From: Allobosea sp. WAO
GTDB lineage: Bacteria > Pseudomonadota > Alphaproteobacteria > Rhizobiales > Beijerinckiaceae
DNA length: 64,000 nt
Reading direction: 5' to 3'
Assembly (NCBI RefSeq): GCF_001509835.1
Contig: NZ_JXTJ01000007.1
Span: forward strand, 124,001-188,000
Under the pieces are notes generated by a model, which worked only from the letters and a program-made list of their open reading frames with translations, made no database searches and had not been told where the DNA came from. Shown here piece by piece: positions 48,964 to 57,281 of this stretch (positions within the stretch are counted from its first letter, which is position 1; each line of letters begins with the position of its first letter). A program made the position numbers and the translations under genes.

Positions 48964-50178
48964 TCAGCCCGCCGGGCGCAGCGCCTTCACCTCGGCATCC
49001 GAGGGCAGGTACTTGGCGCCGTCGGCATAGCGCCAGTCGACCATCACGCCCTTGCCGTTCTTGACCGCAGTCTTGCCGACATAGGCGCCGAGCGTCGCCT
49101 GATGGTCGGAGGCGCGGAACTCGACCGGGCCGAAGGCGGAGGTGAACTTCAGCCCCTTCAGCGCGTCGACGAGTTTTTCGTTGTCGGTCGTGCCCGCCTT
49201 GGCAAGGCCGGCGGCAATGGCGTTCATCGTGTCGTAGCCGACGACCGAGCCGAGACGCGGATAGTCGTTGTACTTCGCGCGGTAGGCCTCGCGGAACTTG
49301 ACGTGGTCCGGCGTCTGGATATCGGCCTGCGGGTAGCCGGTGACGATCCAGCCGACCGGCGCCTCGGCGCCGAGCGGGTCGAGATATTCCGGCTCTCCGG
49401 TCAGCATCGAGGCAACGGCGCGGCCCTCGAACAGCCCGCGCGTATTGCCCTGGCGGACGAAGTTCGCGAGGTCGGCGGCGAAGGTGACGTTGAAGATCGC
49501 ATCAGGCTTGGCGGCCTCGATCGCCTGCACGGTCGCGCCGGCATCGATACGGCCGAGTGCCGGGAATTGCTCGGCGACGAACTCGACATCGGGCCGAGCC
49601 TTCTTCAGCAGCTCCTTGAACCATTTGGCGGCCGACTGGCCGTACTCATAGTTGGGCGCCACGATCGCCCATTTCTTGGCCGGGAGCTTGGCGGCTTCCT
49701 CAACCAGCATCGCGGCCTGCATGTAGGTCGAGGGGCGAAGGCGGAAGGTGTAGCGATTGCCCTTGGCCCAGACGATCGCGTCGGAAAGCGGCTCGGAGGC
49801 GACGTAGAGCCGCTTGTTCTGGAGCGCGTAGTCGGCGATGGCGAGGCCGACATTGGAGAGGAAGCCGCCCGAGAGCAGGTCGACCTTCTCGGCGTTGATC
49901 AGCTCGCCGGCGAGGCGCACGGAATCCTCGGGCTTGCCGGCATCATCGCGGAACAGCGTCTCGATCTTGCGGCCGAGCACGCCGCCGGCGGCGTTGACCT
50001 GCTCCTGCGCCAGTTCCCAGCCCTGGCGATAAGGCTTCAGGAAGGCCGGCTGGGAGGTGTAGCTGTTGATCTCGCCGATCTTGATCGGCGCGCCCTGGGC
50101 GCGCAGCAGCGAGGGCGTTGCCAGCGCCGCCGCACCGATCGCGGCTCCGCTGACGAATTGGCGACGGTCAATCTTCAT
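48964..50178 (-). CDS. ABC transporter substrate-binding protein (LivK/urea-amide type)
   Basis: A 404-residue periplasmic binding protein, first gene of the liv-type operon. The N-terminus is MKIDRRQFVSGAAIGAAALA, a twin-arginine-type signal, so export by Tat is likely. The mature part has IKIGEINSYTSQPAFLKPY and AGGVLGRKIETLFRDDAGKP, the type-I binding-protein fold. Ligand is unknown; amino acids or amides are typical. The 99-bp gap to the permease gene holds no feature I recognise. Confidence 0.87.
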   Translation of the reverse strand: MKIDRRQFVSGAAIGAAALATPSLLRAQGAPIKIGEINSYTSQPAFLKPYRQGWELAQEQVNAAGGVLGRKIETLFRDDAGKPEDSVRLAGELINAEKVDLLSGGFLSNVGLAIADYALQNKRLYVASEPLSDAIVWAKGNRYTFRLRPSTYMQAAMLVEEAAKLPAKKWAIVAPNYEYGQSAAKWFKELLKKARPDVEFVAEQFPALGRIDAGATVQAIEAAKPDAIFNVTFAADLANFVRQGNTRGLFEGRAVASMLTGEPEYLDPLGAEAPVGWIVTGYPQADIQTPDHVKFREAYRAKYNDYPRLGSVVGYDTMNAIAAGLAKAGTTDNEKLVDALKGLKFTSAFGPVEFRASDHQATLGAYVGKTAVKNGKGVMVDWRYADGAKYLPSDAEVKALRPAG

Positions 50179-50725
50179 GGCTGTCCCCCACTGGCTCGAT
50201 CAGGCTTCTTGCTTGCGGCCCCTCGCCGCGGATCCCCACCCTAAGCCGGGCACATCGATGGCGCCAAGCCGGCAGGGAAATTCGTTTGTATACCTACGAA
50301 TTCTCAGCGCTGCCGTTTTGTTTGTCAATCGTTCTAAACTGGGCGCCCGTGCCGCATTCGCAGGCAATGCGGGGCGATCGCAGGCGAGGGTGGGCGGTCG
50401 GTCTGTTCGTGTGCCTGTTTTCGGTGTTCCGGGCTCAGGCCGGCTGTCTCGCCATGGCGCGTGCGAGCAGGGCCGAATCAACCGCAAATCCACGCAGCGG
50501 CCCGCGCGCCAAAACGAGCCTGCCCGCCCGGAGCATGCCGAATGCTGATCGCTTGCGGGAATGCTGCTATGCGCGACCTGCGTCGCGAACGGAGCTTGGC
50601 GGGACCAGCGCTCCTGACCGCCGCCGATCGGCGACGGAAATGCCCGGAATCATCAGTTCTTGACGAGTTCGATATGGCGGGGAAGCGGACGCCGCTTGTC
50701 CGCTACCCTCGTTAGGCGATGGTCT
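50179..50725. other. Intergenic region upstream of the liv-type operon
   Basis: No supported gene. The part nearest the binding-protein gene (about 50270-50340) is AT-richer than its surroundings and is the likely promoter for the minus-strand operon. Open frames here are short and have poor amino-acid composition. No structured RNA was recognised. Confidence 0.5.
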
Positions 50726-50935
50726 TCAGGCAGTCTTCAGATTGACAGCCGCCGACTTGCCGGTCTTGCGATCGGCTTCGAGGTCGAAGGTGATCTTCTG
50801 ACCTTCGTTCAGGCCGCGCAGGCCCGAGCGCTCGACTGCGCTGATATGCACGAAGACGTCGCTGCCGCCGGCGTCCGGCGTGATGAAGCCATAGCCCTTG
50901 GTCTCATTGAACCACTTCACGGTGCCCGTTGCCAC
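50726..50935 (-). CDS. Cold-shock domain protein
   Basis: A 69-residue CspA-type single-stranded nucleic-acid-binding protein. RNP1 is [11 protein letters not shown] and RNP2 is [10 protein letters not shown]. The start is a GTG at 50935 ([10 protein letters not shown]) preceded by GGGAGAG; the longer frame to 51025 is untranslated leader. Csp genes typically have long 5' leaders with regulatory structure, and about 120 bp lie upstream here before the next gene. Confidence 0.93.
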   Translation of the reverse strand: MATGTVKWFNETKGYGFITPDAGGSDVFVHISAVERSGLRGLNEGQKITFDLEADRKTGKSAAVNLKTA

Positions 50936-51056
50936 GTGCTCTCCCTTCACTTTCGGCAGGCGGCGAGTGCCGCCCGGCGCGCACTCTAGGGCGATCCTTG
51001 CACATGTGGCAATCCGGCTCAGCAACGAGCCCGATCATCCCTTTCGGGGAGAGGGT

Positions 51057-51812
51057 TCAGGAGCGGCCGCCATCGACCGACAGGACCTGCCCCGTGATCC
51101 AGCCGGCCTGCTCCGAGAGGAAGAACAGGCTGGCATGGGCGATATCGGCGGGCGTGCCGAGGCGGCGGGTATGAATGCCTTCGACCAAGCGCTTCTGGCC
51201 TTCCGGCCCGTAGGATTGCCATTGCCGCTCGGTCGCCGGGTTGGAGCGGACGAAGCCGGGCGCCACCGAGTTGACGGTGATGCCATGCGGCCCGAGTTCC
51301 CAGGCGAGCTGCCGGGTGAGCCCGACCAGCGCGTGCTTGGCGCTGGCATAGGCCTGGATGCCGGTAAGGCTCGGCCGCAGGCCCGCACCCGAGGAAATGT
51401 TGACGATGCGCCCGTAGCCGGCCTGCTTCATCGCCGGGGCGGCCGCCTGCGACAGGAAGAAGGCGGCGTCGACATTGGCGGCGAAGATGGCGCGCCAGTC
51501 GGCCTCTGCGATCTCCTCGATCGGCCGGCCGACCTGGCCGCGCACGCCGCCGGCGGCATTGACCAGGAGATCGAGCCCGCCCTCGGCGGCGAGCACGGCC
51601 GCGACCGTCTCCTGCGCCGCCGCCCCCCCGCCGAGATCAGCGACATGAGCGACCGCGCCGAGTTCCCTTGCCGCCGCAGCGACACCGTCCGCGTCGAGAT
51701 CGACGAGATGGATGCGCGCACCGGCCTCGGCCAGCGCCAGGGCGATGGCACGACCAATGCCCTGCGCGGCGCCGGTGACCAGGGCTACGCGGTCGTCGAA
51801 ACGGATCTGCAT
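51057..51812 (-). CDS. SDR-family oxidoreductase
   Basis: A 251-residue NAD(P)-dependent Rossmann-fold enzyme. The cofactor motif is VTGAAQGIGRAIALA, the NAG-type segment is LLVNAAGGV, and the catalytic set is Ser in VNISSGAGL, Tyr and Lys in YASAKHALVG. Family members reduce or oxidise ketones and alcohols. Its start lies inside the end of the ketopantoate-reductase-like gene (28-bp overlap), so the two are one transcription unit. Confidence 0.87.
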   Translation of the reverse strand: MQIRFDDRVALVTGAAQGIGRAIALALAEAGARIHLVDLDADGVAAAARELGAVAHVADLGGGAAAQETVAAVLAAEGGLDLLVNAAGGVRGQVGRPIEEIAEADWRAIFAANVDAAFFLSQAAAPAMKQAGYGRIVNISSGAGLRPSLTGIQAYASAKHALVGLTRQLAWELGPHGITVNSVAPGFVRSNPATERQWQSYGPEGQKRLVEGIHTRRLGTPADIAHASLFFLSEQAGWITGQVLSVDGGRS

Positions 51813-52825
51813 TGTTCGATCAGCACCTTCAGGGTTTCGAACGCCATCGGCCGGCGACCGTCCTCGATGTCGCGGATGAGGGCGACCAGCCTCTCCAGCG
51901 CCGGCGTCGCCACGCCAACCTCTCGGCCAAGTGCCGAGATGATGCCGATCTGCGGCTGGCCTTCCGTCCTGCGCTTGCGAACGGCGAGGTCGCGCCAGAT
52001 TCCGGAATGGGTCTTGGCGGTCTTTGAGGTGTAGTCGGCGAGCCAGCGGATCGTCTCGACCTGCAGGCCTTCGGGCGCGCCCGGCGCGAAGACCCTGGGA
52101 TCGAAGTCGCCGAAGCCGAGAGATGTCACGCCGCGCGCCGCCGCGACCGCGCCGACCTCGCGCCCGAGCGCCAGCCAGACCGGCAGGCGGGCGGGATCGG
52201 CGAAATTCGCCGACATCGAATCATTGGTCAGCGCCGTGCCGAACAGCATCGCGCCATAGGCGAGCTTGCCCCAGAGATAGCCGTAGATGTTGTCGGTCAG
52301 GATCGCGTCCGGCTCGAACAGCTTGAGCAGCCGGTGCATCTCGCGAACCCGGCCGGTCATCGCCCCATTGAGCTCGCCGACGACGACGGCGCCGCGATTG
52401 CCGTAGAGGATCTCGCCGGGGCCGTGCCAGTCGGCCCCGAAATTGACGAAGCAGCCCATGGTCCGGGCCTCGCCAACCGCCTTTGCGATGACGATCTCGT
52501 TGAGCCCGTTCTGGGCCGAGAGTACGAAACCATCTTCGGCCAGATGCGGCCTCAGCGCGGCGAGCGCTGCTTCCGTCGCGCCGGCCTTCACGGCGAGCAC
52601 GATGCGGGAATAGAAGCCGGTCAGCTCCTGCGGCGTCACCGCCGGCACCACCTGCCGGAACTCCTCGACCGGGCCGGTGATCGCCAGGCCCGATGTCCGG
52701 CAGGCCTCGACATGCTCGGGCACGATATCGACCAGCAACACCGGCACACCGGCGCGCGCCCAATAGGCACCGAGCGTGCCGCCGATCGCGCCTGCGCCCC
52801 AGATCAGGATCGGTTCCGTCGTCAT
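51785..52825 (-). CDS. Ketopantoate-reductase-family protein
   Basis: A 346-residue NADPH-dependent enzyme of the PanE/ApbA family. The dinucleotide motif is ILIWGAGAIGGTLGAYWA, and VLSAQNGLNEI and the Lys of YLWGKLAYGAML are typical catalytic segments. The usual length is about 300; the C-terminal part is longer. It may not be the true pantothenate enzyme, since it is paired with an SDR. The start MTTEPILIWG (52825) is chosen. Confidence 0.82.
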   Translation of the reverse strand: MTTEPILIWGAGAIGGTLGAYWARAGVPVLLVDIVPEHVEACRTSGLAITGPVEEFRQVVPAVTPQELTGFYSRIVLAVKAGATEAALAALRPHLAEDGFVLSAQNGLNEIVIAKAVGEARTMGCFVNFGADWHGPGEILYGNRGAVVVGELNGAMTGRVREMHRLLKLFEPDAILTDNIYGYLWGKLAYGAMLFGTALTNDSMSANFADPARLPVWLALGREVGAVAAARGVTSLGFGDFDPRVFAPGAPEGLQVETIRWLADYTSKTAKTHSGIWRDLAVRKRRTEGQPQIGIISALGREVGVATPALERLVALIRDIEDGRRPMAFETLKVLIEQCRSVSTTA

Positions 52826-52850
52826 GAGCCCGCCTTCTCCCACCCACGAC

Positions 52851-52963
52851 CCTCATCCTGAGCAGCGATCGCAGATCGCGTCTCGAAGGATACTCTAGAA
52901 GACTCCGGAAACAGCTGGAGCATCCTTCGAGACGGCCACTTGCGCGACCTCCTCAGGATGAGG
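52851..52963. repeat. Nested inverted repeat, family R4
   Basis: Outer arms cctcatcctgag (52851-52862) and ctcaggatgagg (52952-52963) pair exactly over 11 of their 12 bases. Inner arms tctcgaaggat and atccttcgaga pair perfectly. This cctcatcctgag/tctcgaaggat combination is a dispersed palindrome often seen in Hyphomicrobiales. It separates the SDR operon from the asparaginase gene. Confidence 0.8.
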
Positions 52964-52985
52964 ACTGAGAGGAGACAATCGCCGC

Positions 52986-53933
52986 TCACGCCTGCCCCAC
53001 CATGTCGACATCGGCATGGGTCGCGACATGGACGAGCCCGTCCGGTGTGACCCAGCCGCGATACATGCCTTCGGAGTTATAGGGCGCGACGATCGTGCCG
53101 TCGGCGCCGATGGCGACGAGGCCGGCGCCGATCTTGTGGGCGCTGAGCTCGGCGATGGCGCGGTCGGCGGCATCGCGCAGCGAGAGCCCGGCATAACCGA
53201 TCAGCGACGCGATCTCGTGGCCGACGCAATACCGAATGAAGAATTCGCCCTTGCCGGTGCCGGAAACGGCGCAGCGCCCGTCGCGCGCATAGGTGCCGGC
53301 GCCGATGATCGGGGAATCGCCGACGCGCCCGGGCGGCTTGTTGGTGTAGCCGCCGGTCGAGGTCGCGGCGGCGAGGTGGCCGGCCCGATCGCGGGCGACG
53401 GCGCCGACCGTGCCGTGCTTCTCGGCCTCGCTCGCGCCGGCCATGGTGCCGACGAGCTCGCGGATCTTCATCGAGGCGAGGTTCTTGCGCCGGCGCTCGG
53501 TCGAGAAATAGTCGTTGGCGACCACGTCGAGCCCTTCGGCCTGGGCGAAGGCGTCGCCGGCCGGGCCGGTCAGCAGTAGCGGGTCGCCCCGGTGCATCAG
53601 CGCCTTGGCGGCGGTGATCGGATTGCGGATGCGCTTGACGGCGCAGAGCGCGCCGGCCGCCAAGGTCGCGCCGTCCATGATCGAGGCATCCAGTTCATGC
53701 TCGCCATCGGCATTGAGGGCGGCGCCGTGGCCGGCATTGAAATGCGCGGAATCCTCCATCACCACGACGGCGGCCTCGACCGCGTCGACGGCACTGCCGC
53801 CCTTGGTCAGGACCGCCCAGCCGGCACGCAGCGACTTGGCGAGATGGGCCTTGGCCTCGGCCCATTCGGCGTCGGTCATTTCGGATTTGGGCAAGGTGCC
53901 GCAGCCGCCATGGATGGCGAGAGCGATGGTCAT
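52986..53933 (-). CDS. Isoaspartyl peptidase / L-asparaginase (Ntn hydrolase)
   Basis: A 315-residue precursor that should self-cleave before the Thr of HGTVGAVARDRAG to form alpha and beta chains; that Thr becomes the nucleophile. The N-terminal ALAIHGGCGTLP and the ATSTGGYTNKPPGRVGDSPI segment, with the substrate Arg, match the plant-type asparaginase family. It releases ammonia from asparagine or beta-aspartyl peptides. It lies between repeats, on the same strand as the peptide-binding protein gene. Confidence 0.9.
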   Translation of the reverse strand: MTIALAIHGGCGTLPKSEMTDAEWAEAKAHLAKSLRAGWAVLTKGGSAVDAVEAAVVVMEDSAHFNAGHGAALNADGEHELDASIMDGATLAAGALCAVKRIRNPITAAKALMHRGDPLLLTGPAGDAFAQAEGLDVVANDYFSTERRRKNLASMKIRELVGTMAGASEAEKHGTVGAVARDRAGHLAAATSTGGYTNKPPGRVGDSPIIGAGTYARDGRCAVSGTGKGEFFIRYCVGHEIASLIGYAGLSLRDAADRAIAELSAHKIGAGLVAIGADGTIVAPYNSEGMYRGWVTPDGLVHVATHADVDMVGQA

Positions 53934-53953
53934 GGTGATCGTGAACCTCGACG

Positions 53954-54105
53954 AGCCCCCTCCCCGTGCAGGTAGGGTAGGAGCAGGGGGCGAATGACTG
54001 GGTGAGCGCTCGGGGGCGCTGGATCGGGTCAGGCAGTAGGCCGGAGGGTGGCGGTGCGCACCTTTGCGCCCCCGCCCCTAGTCCCTCCCCGCGAGGGCGA
54101 GGAGA
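53954..54105. repeat. Large G/C-rich inverted repeat, family R5 (copy 2)
   Basis: The left side (gccccctccccgtgcaggta region) and the right side (gcgcccccgcccctagtccc...) are imperfect reverse complements flanking about 70 bp. It resembles the element at 38655-38800. Confidence 0.6.
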
Positions 54106-54122
54106 CTAGACCCCAGCTCTTT

Positions 54123-55841
54123 TCACTTCACAGGCTTGATGTCCATGGCCAGCGTGTCCTCGTCGACGCGCGGGCGGATCGTCACCTTGGCCTTCTGCAT
54201 CGCCCAGGCCGAGCCGACGGCGACGATCGGCAGGCGCGGCCGATCCTTGGCGACGATGGCGTTGGCCTGCGCCAGGAGGTCGTTGCGCTTGGCCTCGTCC
54301 ATCTCGACCGCGGCATCCTCGATCAGCTTGTCGAGCTCGGCGTTCTTGTAGCCGAGCACGTTGAAGGCGCCGAGTTTCTTGGCCGGGTCGTTCGAATGCA
54401 CCACCGAGGACAGCGTGTAGTTCGCCTCGCCGGTCAGCGTGCCCCAGCCGGACATGGAGAGCGAGAACTCGCCGCGCAGGCGGGCCGGGAAGAAGACCGC
54501 GCCGGGCTGGGCGTTGGCATTCACGTCGATGCCGATGCGGGCCAGCATCTGGGCGATCGAGGTGCCGACCTGCCGGTCGCCGGGCAGACGATCGCTGGTG
54601 AAGGAGAAGCCGACCTTGAAGCCATTGGGGTAACCGGCCTCCTCCATCAGCTTCTTCGCCTTGGCGAGATCGGGCTTCAGCGGCGGCAGGCTCTTGTTAT
54701 AGCCCGCGATATCCGGCGTCACGAGCTGATTGACCGGCGCGCCGAGCCCTTCCATCGCGATTTCGGCGAGCGCCGGGCGGTCGATGGCGAGGTCGATCGC
54801 CTCGCGGACCTTGGCATCCTGCAGCGGGTTCTTGGGCAGCGGCGAGCCGTCCTTGGCGCTGACCTGCGGGGACTTGTCCCGCATGTCGAGCTCCATGTTG
54901 AAGACGTAGACGGTGTCGATGGTCGCGACCGAAAGCTTGGCATCGCGCTTCAGCGTCGGCACGTCGGAGGCAGGCGCGCGCACGATGATGTCGACCTGGC
55001 CGGCCTTGAGCTGGGCGACGCGGGCAGCATCGTTCGGCAGCTCCTTGCGCAGCACACGGGCCCAGGGCTCCTTCTCGCCCCAGTAGCCGTCGAAACGGTC
55101 GAGCACGAGCTGGTCCTTAGGCGTCCAAGAGACGAATTTGTAGGGGCCGGTGCCGATCGCCGCCTTGCCGCCGTTGAAGGCCTCGTTGGCATTGTCCTTG
55201 GTCAGGCCGGCGGCCGCCTTGTGCGAGACGATGAAGAGCCTGATGAAATCGTTGGGCAGGTTCGGCGCCGGCCCGTCGGTGACGATGTGGACGGTCAGCG
55301 GATCGACGATCTTCACCTCCTTGACGCGGCGGACATAGATCGTCGTCGGGTTCGGCCCGGCAACGACCGGGATGCGCTCGATCGAGAACTTGACGTCCTC
55401 GGCGGTGAAATCGGAACCGTCATGGAACTTGACGCCGGGCCGCAGCTTGAATTCCCAGACGGAGGGCTCGATCGCCTTCCAGCTCGTCGCCAGGCGCGGC
55501 TCGATCTGCAGCTTGTCGCCCGACCAGGTCAGCGTGTCGAAGACATGCTTCAGCGCCTCCGCATGGGTGCCGGTCGCGGTGAAATGCGGGTCGATCGATT
55601 CAGGCCCGGCGCGCACGCCAATGGTCAGGTTCTGGGCCAGCGCCGGACCGGCGAGCGCAACCCCGAACAGGGCCACGAGCGCGGCACGGCGCCAGAGCGG
55701 GGCTAGAGCATTGCGCGAAAAAGTGGAGACCGGTTTTTCGCGTGAGCAATGCTCCAGACACTTAGTGTCGATCACATTTTTCGTATTCGGACGCCCCCGT
55801 CCGAATACGACGTGATCGATGCGCGGCAAGGTCTCGGTCAT
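54123..55841 (-). CDS. Peptide/nickel-type ABC substrate-binding protein with repeat-derived N-terminus
   Basis: The binding protein proper (SBP_bac_5 family) starts at about residue 50 with a signal peptide (LWRRAALVALFGVALAGPALAQN), then GVRAGPESIDPHFTATGTHA and FKLRPGVKFHDGSDFTAEDV. The ATG at 55841 overlaps the MarR stop as ATGA, suggesting coupling. The first 50 codons are formed by palindromic repeat DNA (55703-55818) and would put a hydrophilic leader before the signal. No better start codon is seen in frame near residue 45, so the real start is unsettled. It probably feeds the permeases at 57282-60980. Confidence 0.82.
   Translation of the reverse strand: MTETLPRIDHVVFGRGRPNTKNVIDTKCLEHCSREKPVSTFSRNALAPLWRRAALVALFGVALAGPALAQNLTIGVRAGPESIDPHFTATGTHAEALKHVFDTLTWSGDKLQIEPRLATSWKAIEPSVWEFKLRPGVKFHDGSDFTAEDVKFSIERIPVVAGPNPTTIYVRRVKEVKIVDPLTVHIVTDGPAPNLPNDFIRLFIVSHKAAAGLTKDNANEAFNGGKAAIGTGPYKFVSWTPKDQLVLDRFDGYWGEKEPWARVLRKELPNDAARVAQLKAGQVDIIVRAPASDVPTLKRDAKLSVATIDTVYVFNMELDMRDKSPQVSAKDGSPLPKNPLQDAKVREAIDLAIDRPALAEIAMEGLGAPVNQLVTPDIAGYNKSLPPLKPDLAKAKKLMEEAGYPNGFKVGFSFTSDRLPGDRQVGTSIAQMLARIGIDVNANAQPGAVFFPARLRGEFSLSMSGWGTLTGEANYTLSSVVHSNDPAKKLGAFNVLGYKNAELDKLIEDAAVEMDEAKRNDLLAQANAIVAKDRPRLPIVAVGSAWAMQKAKVTIRPRVDEDTLAMDIKPVK
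55703..55818. repeat. Palindromic repeat (R6) plus strong hairpin at the start of the binding-protein gene
   Basis: The first part (55703-55755) has nested arms: gagcattg with caatgctc and cgcgaaaaa with tttttcgcg, a unit seen repeatedly in Hyphomicrobiales. The second part is a perfect 13-bp stem (55781-55793 with 55798-55810, loop cccc), extended by cgatcac/gtgatcg. Both lie inside the open frame of the binding protein. Confidence 0.75.
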
Positions 55842-56389
55842 GACGGGTTGCTTTCGGGTTCGAGGTCGGCAGGCCAGATCGGAGAGGCGATCACCATCTT
55901 GTCCAGGAGCTCGCAGAGCTGCTTCTGCTCGGCCTCGGTCAAAGTGCCGAGCATCGCGCCCTGCTGCTGCACCATCCGCGGCATGGTCTCGTCGAAGATG
56001 GCGCGGCCGGTCGGCGTCAGCGCCAGCACATAGCTGCGCAGATCCTCAGGGTCGGTCTCGCGCTTGAGCAGGCGGCGCTGGAGCAGCTTCTGGATCGCCC
56101 GCGACAGCGTGTTCTTCGGCAGGCCGGCGGAAGCGACGATGTTCTTGGCGGCGACGCCGCCCTTCAAGCCAACCGCGTAGAGCGCGACGAATTCCGGCCG
56201 GACCAGCCCGTAGCGCGCCTCGATCCAGCGATAGACCGGATCGTTGAAGCGGAAGGCGATGAAGTTCAGCCGGAAGGAAAGCCAGCAGGGATTGTCCCAG
56301 AGCTTGGTGACGATCAGCGGATCGAGATTGCGCAGAGCGGCCTCGCGCTCACTGTCCAACTTCGACAAGGCAGTCGGTGCATGGCGCAT
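55838..56389 (-). CDS. MarR-family transcriptional regulator
   Basis: A 183-residue winged-helix regulator. The DNA-binding part is EFVALYAVGLKGGVAAKNIV, GLPKNTLSRAIQKLLQRRLL, then the wing with TDPEDLRSYVLALTPTGRAI. The start MRHAPTALSK (56389) fits; the longer frame is not real. It is divergent from the creatininase gene, and a palindrome lies between them. Its stop overlaps the start of the peptide-binding protein frame. It probably controls the whole uptake cluster. Confidence 0.87.
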   Translation of the reverse strand: MRHAPTALSKLDSEREAALRNLDPLIVTKLWDNPCWLSFRLNFIAFRFNDPVYRWIEARYGLVRPEFVALYAVGLKGGVAAKNIVASAGLPKNTLSRAIQKLLQRRLLKRETDPEDLRSYVLALTPTGRAIFDETMPRMVQQQGAMLGTLTEAEQKQLCELLDKMVIASPIWPADLEPESNPS

Positions 56390-56407
56390 CTCGGCACTTC
56401 CTGACTT

Positions 56408-56423
56408 AGTTCCATGTGGAACT
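56408..56423. promoter_or_regulatory. Inverted repeat, likely MarR operator
   Basis: agttcc and ggaact are perfect inverted arms around atgt. It lies 19 bp before the MarR start, between the divergent regulator and creatininase genes. MarR proteins bind such 16-20 bp palindromes. An ATG in frame with the creatininase falls inside it, so the coding start must be further down. Confidence 0.55.
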
Positions 56424-56485
56424 TGACGACCCCCTATGCCACTGTCAAGGATGACGTGCTTTTGCCGAAACGCAAGGATTTGGCC

Positions 56486-57187
56486 GTGCTCGTCGCTGAG
56501 ATGAACTGGATGCAGATCGAGGAGCAGGCGAGGCGCGACGACCGCTGCGTGCTGCCGCTCGGCTGCGTCGAGCAGCACGCCTATTTGAGCCTCGCCACCG
56601 ATGCGATCCTGGCCGAGCGGGTCGCGGGCGAAGCCGCCGAACCGCTCGGCATCCCGGTCTTTCCGGTGCAGGCCTATGGCATGACGCCGGGCTTCACCGC
56701 CTATCCCGGCACGGTCTCGCTGCGGATGAGCACCTATATCGCGCTGCTCGAGGATCTGCTGGAGGGGTTTTATCGTTCCGGCTTCCGGCGCATCGTGCTG
56801 GTCAACGGCCATGGCGGCAATTCGCCCGCGATGACCTTCGCGACCGAGTGGATGGGCAGGCGACCCGACGCCAGCGTCAAGATGCACAACTGGTGGGCGG
56901 GGCAGCGCTTCCAGGCAGCGGTCCGGCAGGTCGACCCGGCTGCCTCGCATGCCTCCTGGATGGAGAATTTCCCCTGGAACCGGCTCGTAGGGGTCGCGAT
57001 GCCGGATGCGGTCAAGCCGCCCTTCGACAGTGCCCTCTACCAGGCCGCCAACCCGGCTCGGAAGCGCGAGATCCTCGGCGACGGCAATTTCCACGGCTGC
57101 TACCAGAAACCCGACGAGGACATGCTCCGGCTCTGGAGCGTCGGCGTCGAGGAGACGCGTGCGGCGATGGTGGAGAGCTGGCCGTAA
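56486..57187 (+). CDS. Creatininase-family amidohydrolase
   Basis: A 233-residue metal-dependent amidohydrolase. VLPLGCVEQHAYLSLATDA has the Glu and His of the metal site (EQHG is more usual than EQHA), and LVNGHGGNSPAMTFA has the second His. The VLVAEMNWMQIEEQ start matches the family. I take a GTG at 56486 with AAGGA upstream; ATG 56501 is possible, and the ATG at 56414 lies in the operator. Family members open cyclic amides such as creatinine. Divergent from MarR and upstream of the permease genes. Confidence 0.75.
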   Translation: MLVAEMNWMQIEEQARRDDRCVLPLGCVEQHAYLSLATDAILAERVAGEAAEPLGIPVFPVQAYGMTPGFTAYPGTVSLRMSTYIALLEDLLEGFYRSGFRRIVLVNGHGGNSPAMTFATEWMGRRPDASVKMHNWWAGQRFQAAVRQVDPAASHASWMENFPWNRLVGVAMPDAVKPPFDSALYQAANPARKREILGDGNFHGCYQKPDEDMLRLWSVGVEETRAAMVESWP

Positions 57188-57208
57188 TGAATTATCGTCC
57201 CGCAACCT

Positions 57209-57242
57209 CCGGGTCCCATTCGACCGCCTCGCGGTCACCCGG
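57209..57242. repeat. Small nested inverted repeat
   Basis: Outer arms ccgggt and acccgg, and inner arms gaccgc and gcggtc, form a hairpin between the creatininase gene and the first permease gene. It resembles part of the R3 unit (gggtctccctccggtcgcccggg). Confidence 0.5.
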
Positions 57243-57281
57243 GGCAGGGGCTGCGAGGATCACCCGGGCAATGTCCAGCTT

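Noticed and set aside
47560..50244. 894-codon frame opposite the liv-type genes
   Set aside because: Antisense to a fused permease and a binding protein with clear motifs; Glu/Arg/His-rich shadow.
53954..54105. Possible CRISPR-like or tandem array in repeated G-rich DNA
   Set aside because: It is a single large inverted repeat without regularly spaced direct repeats.
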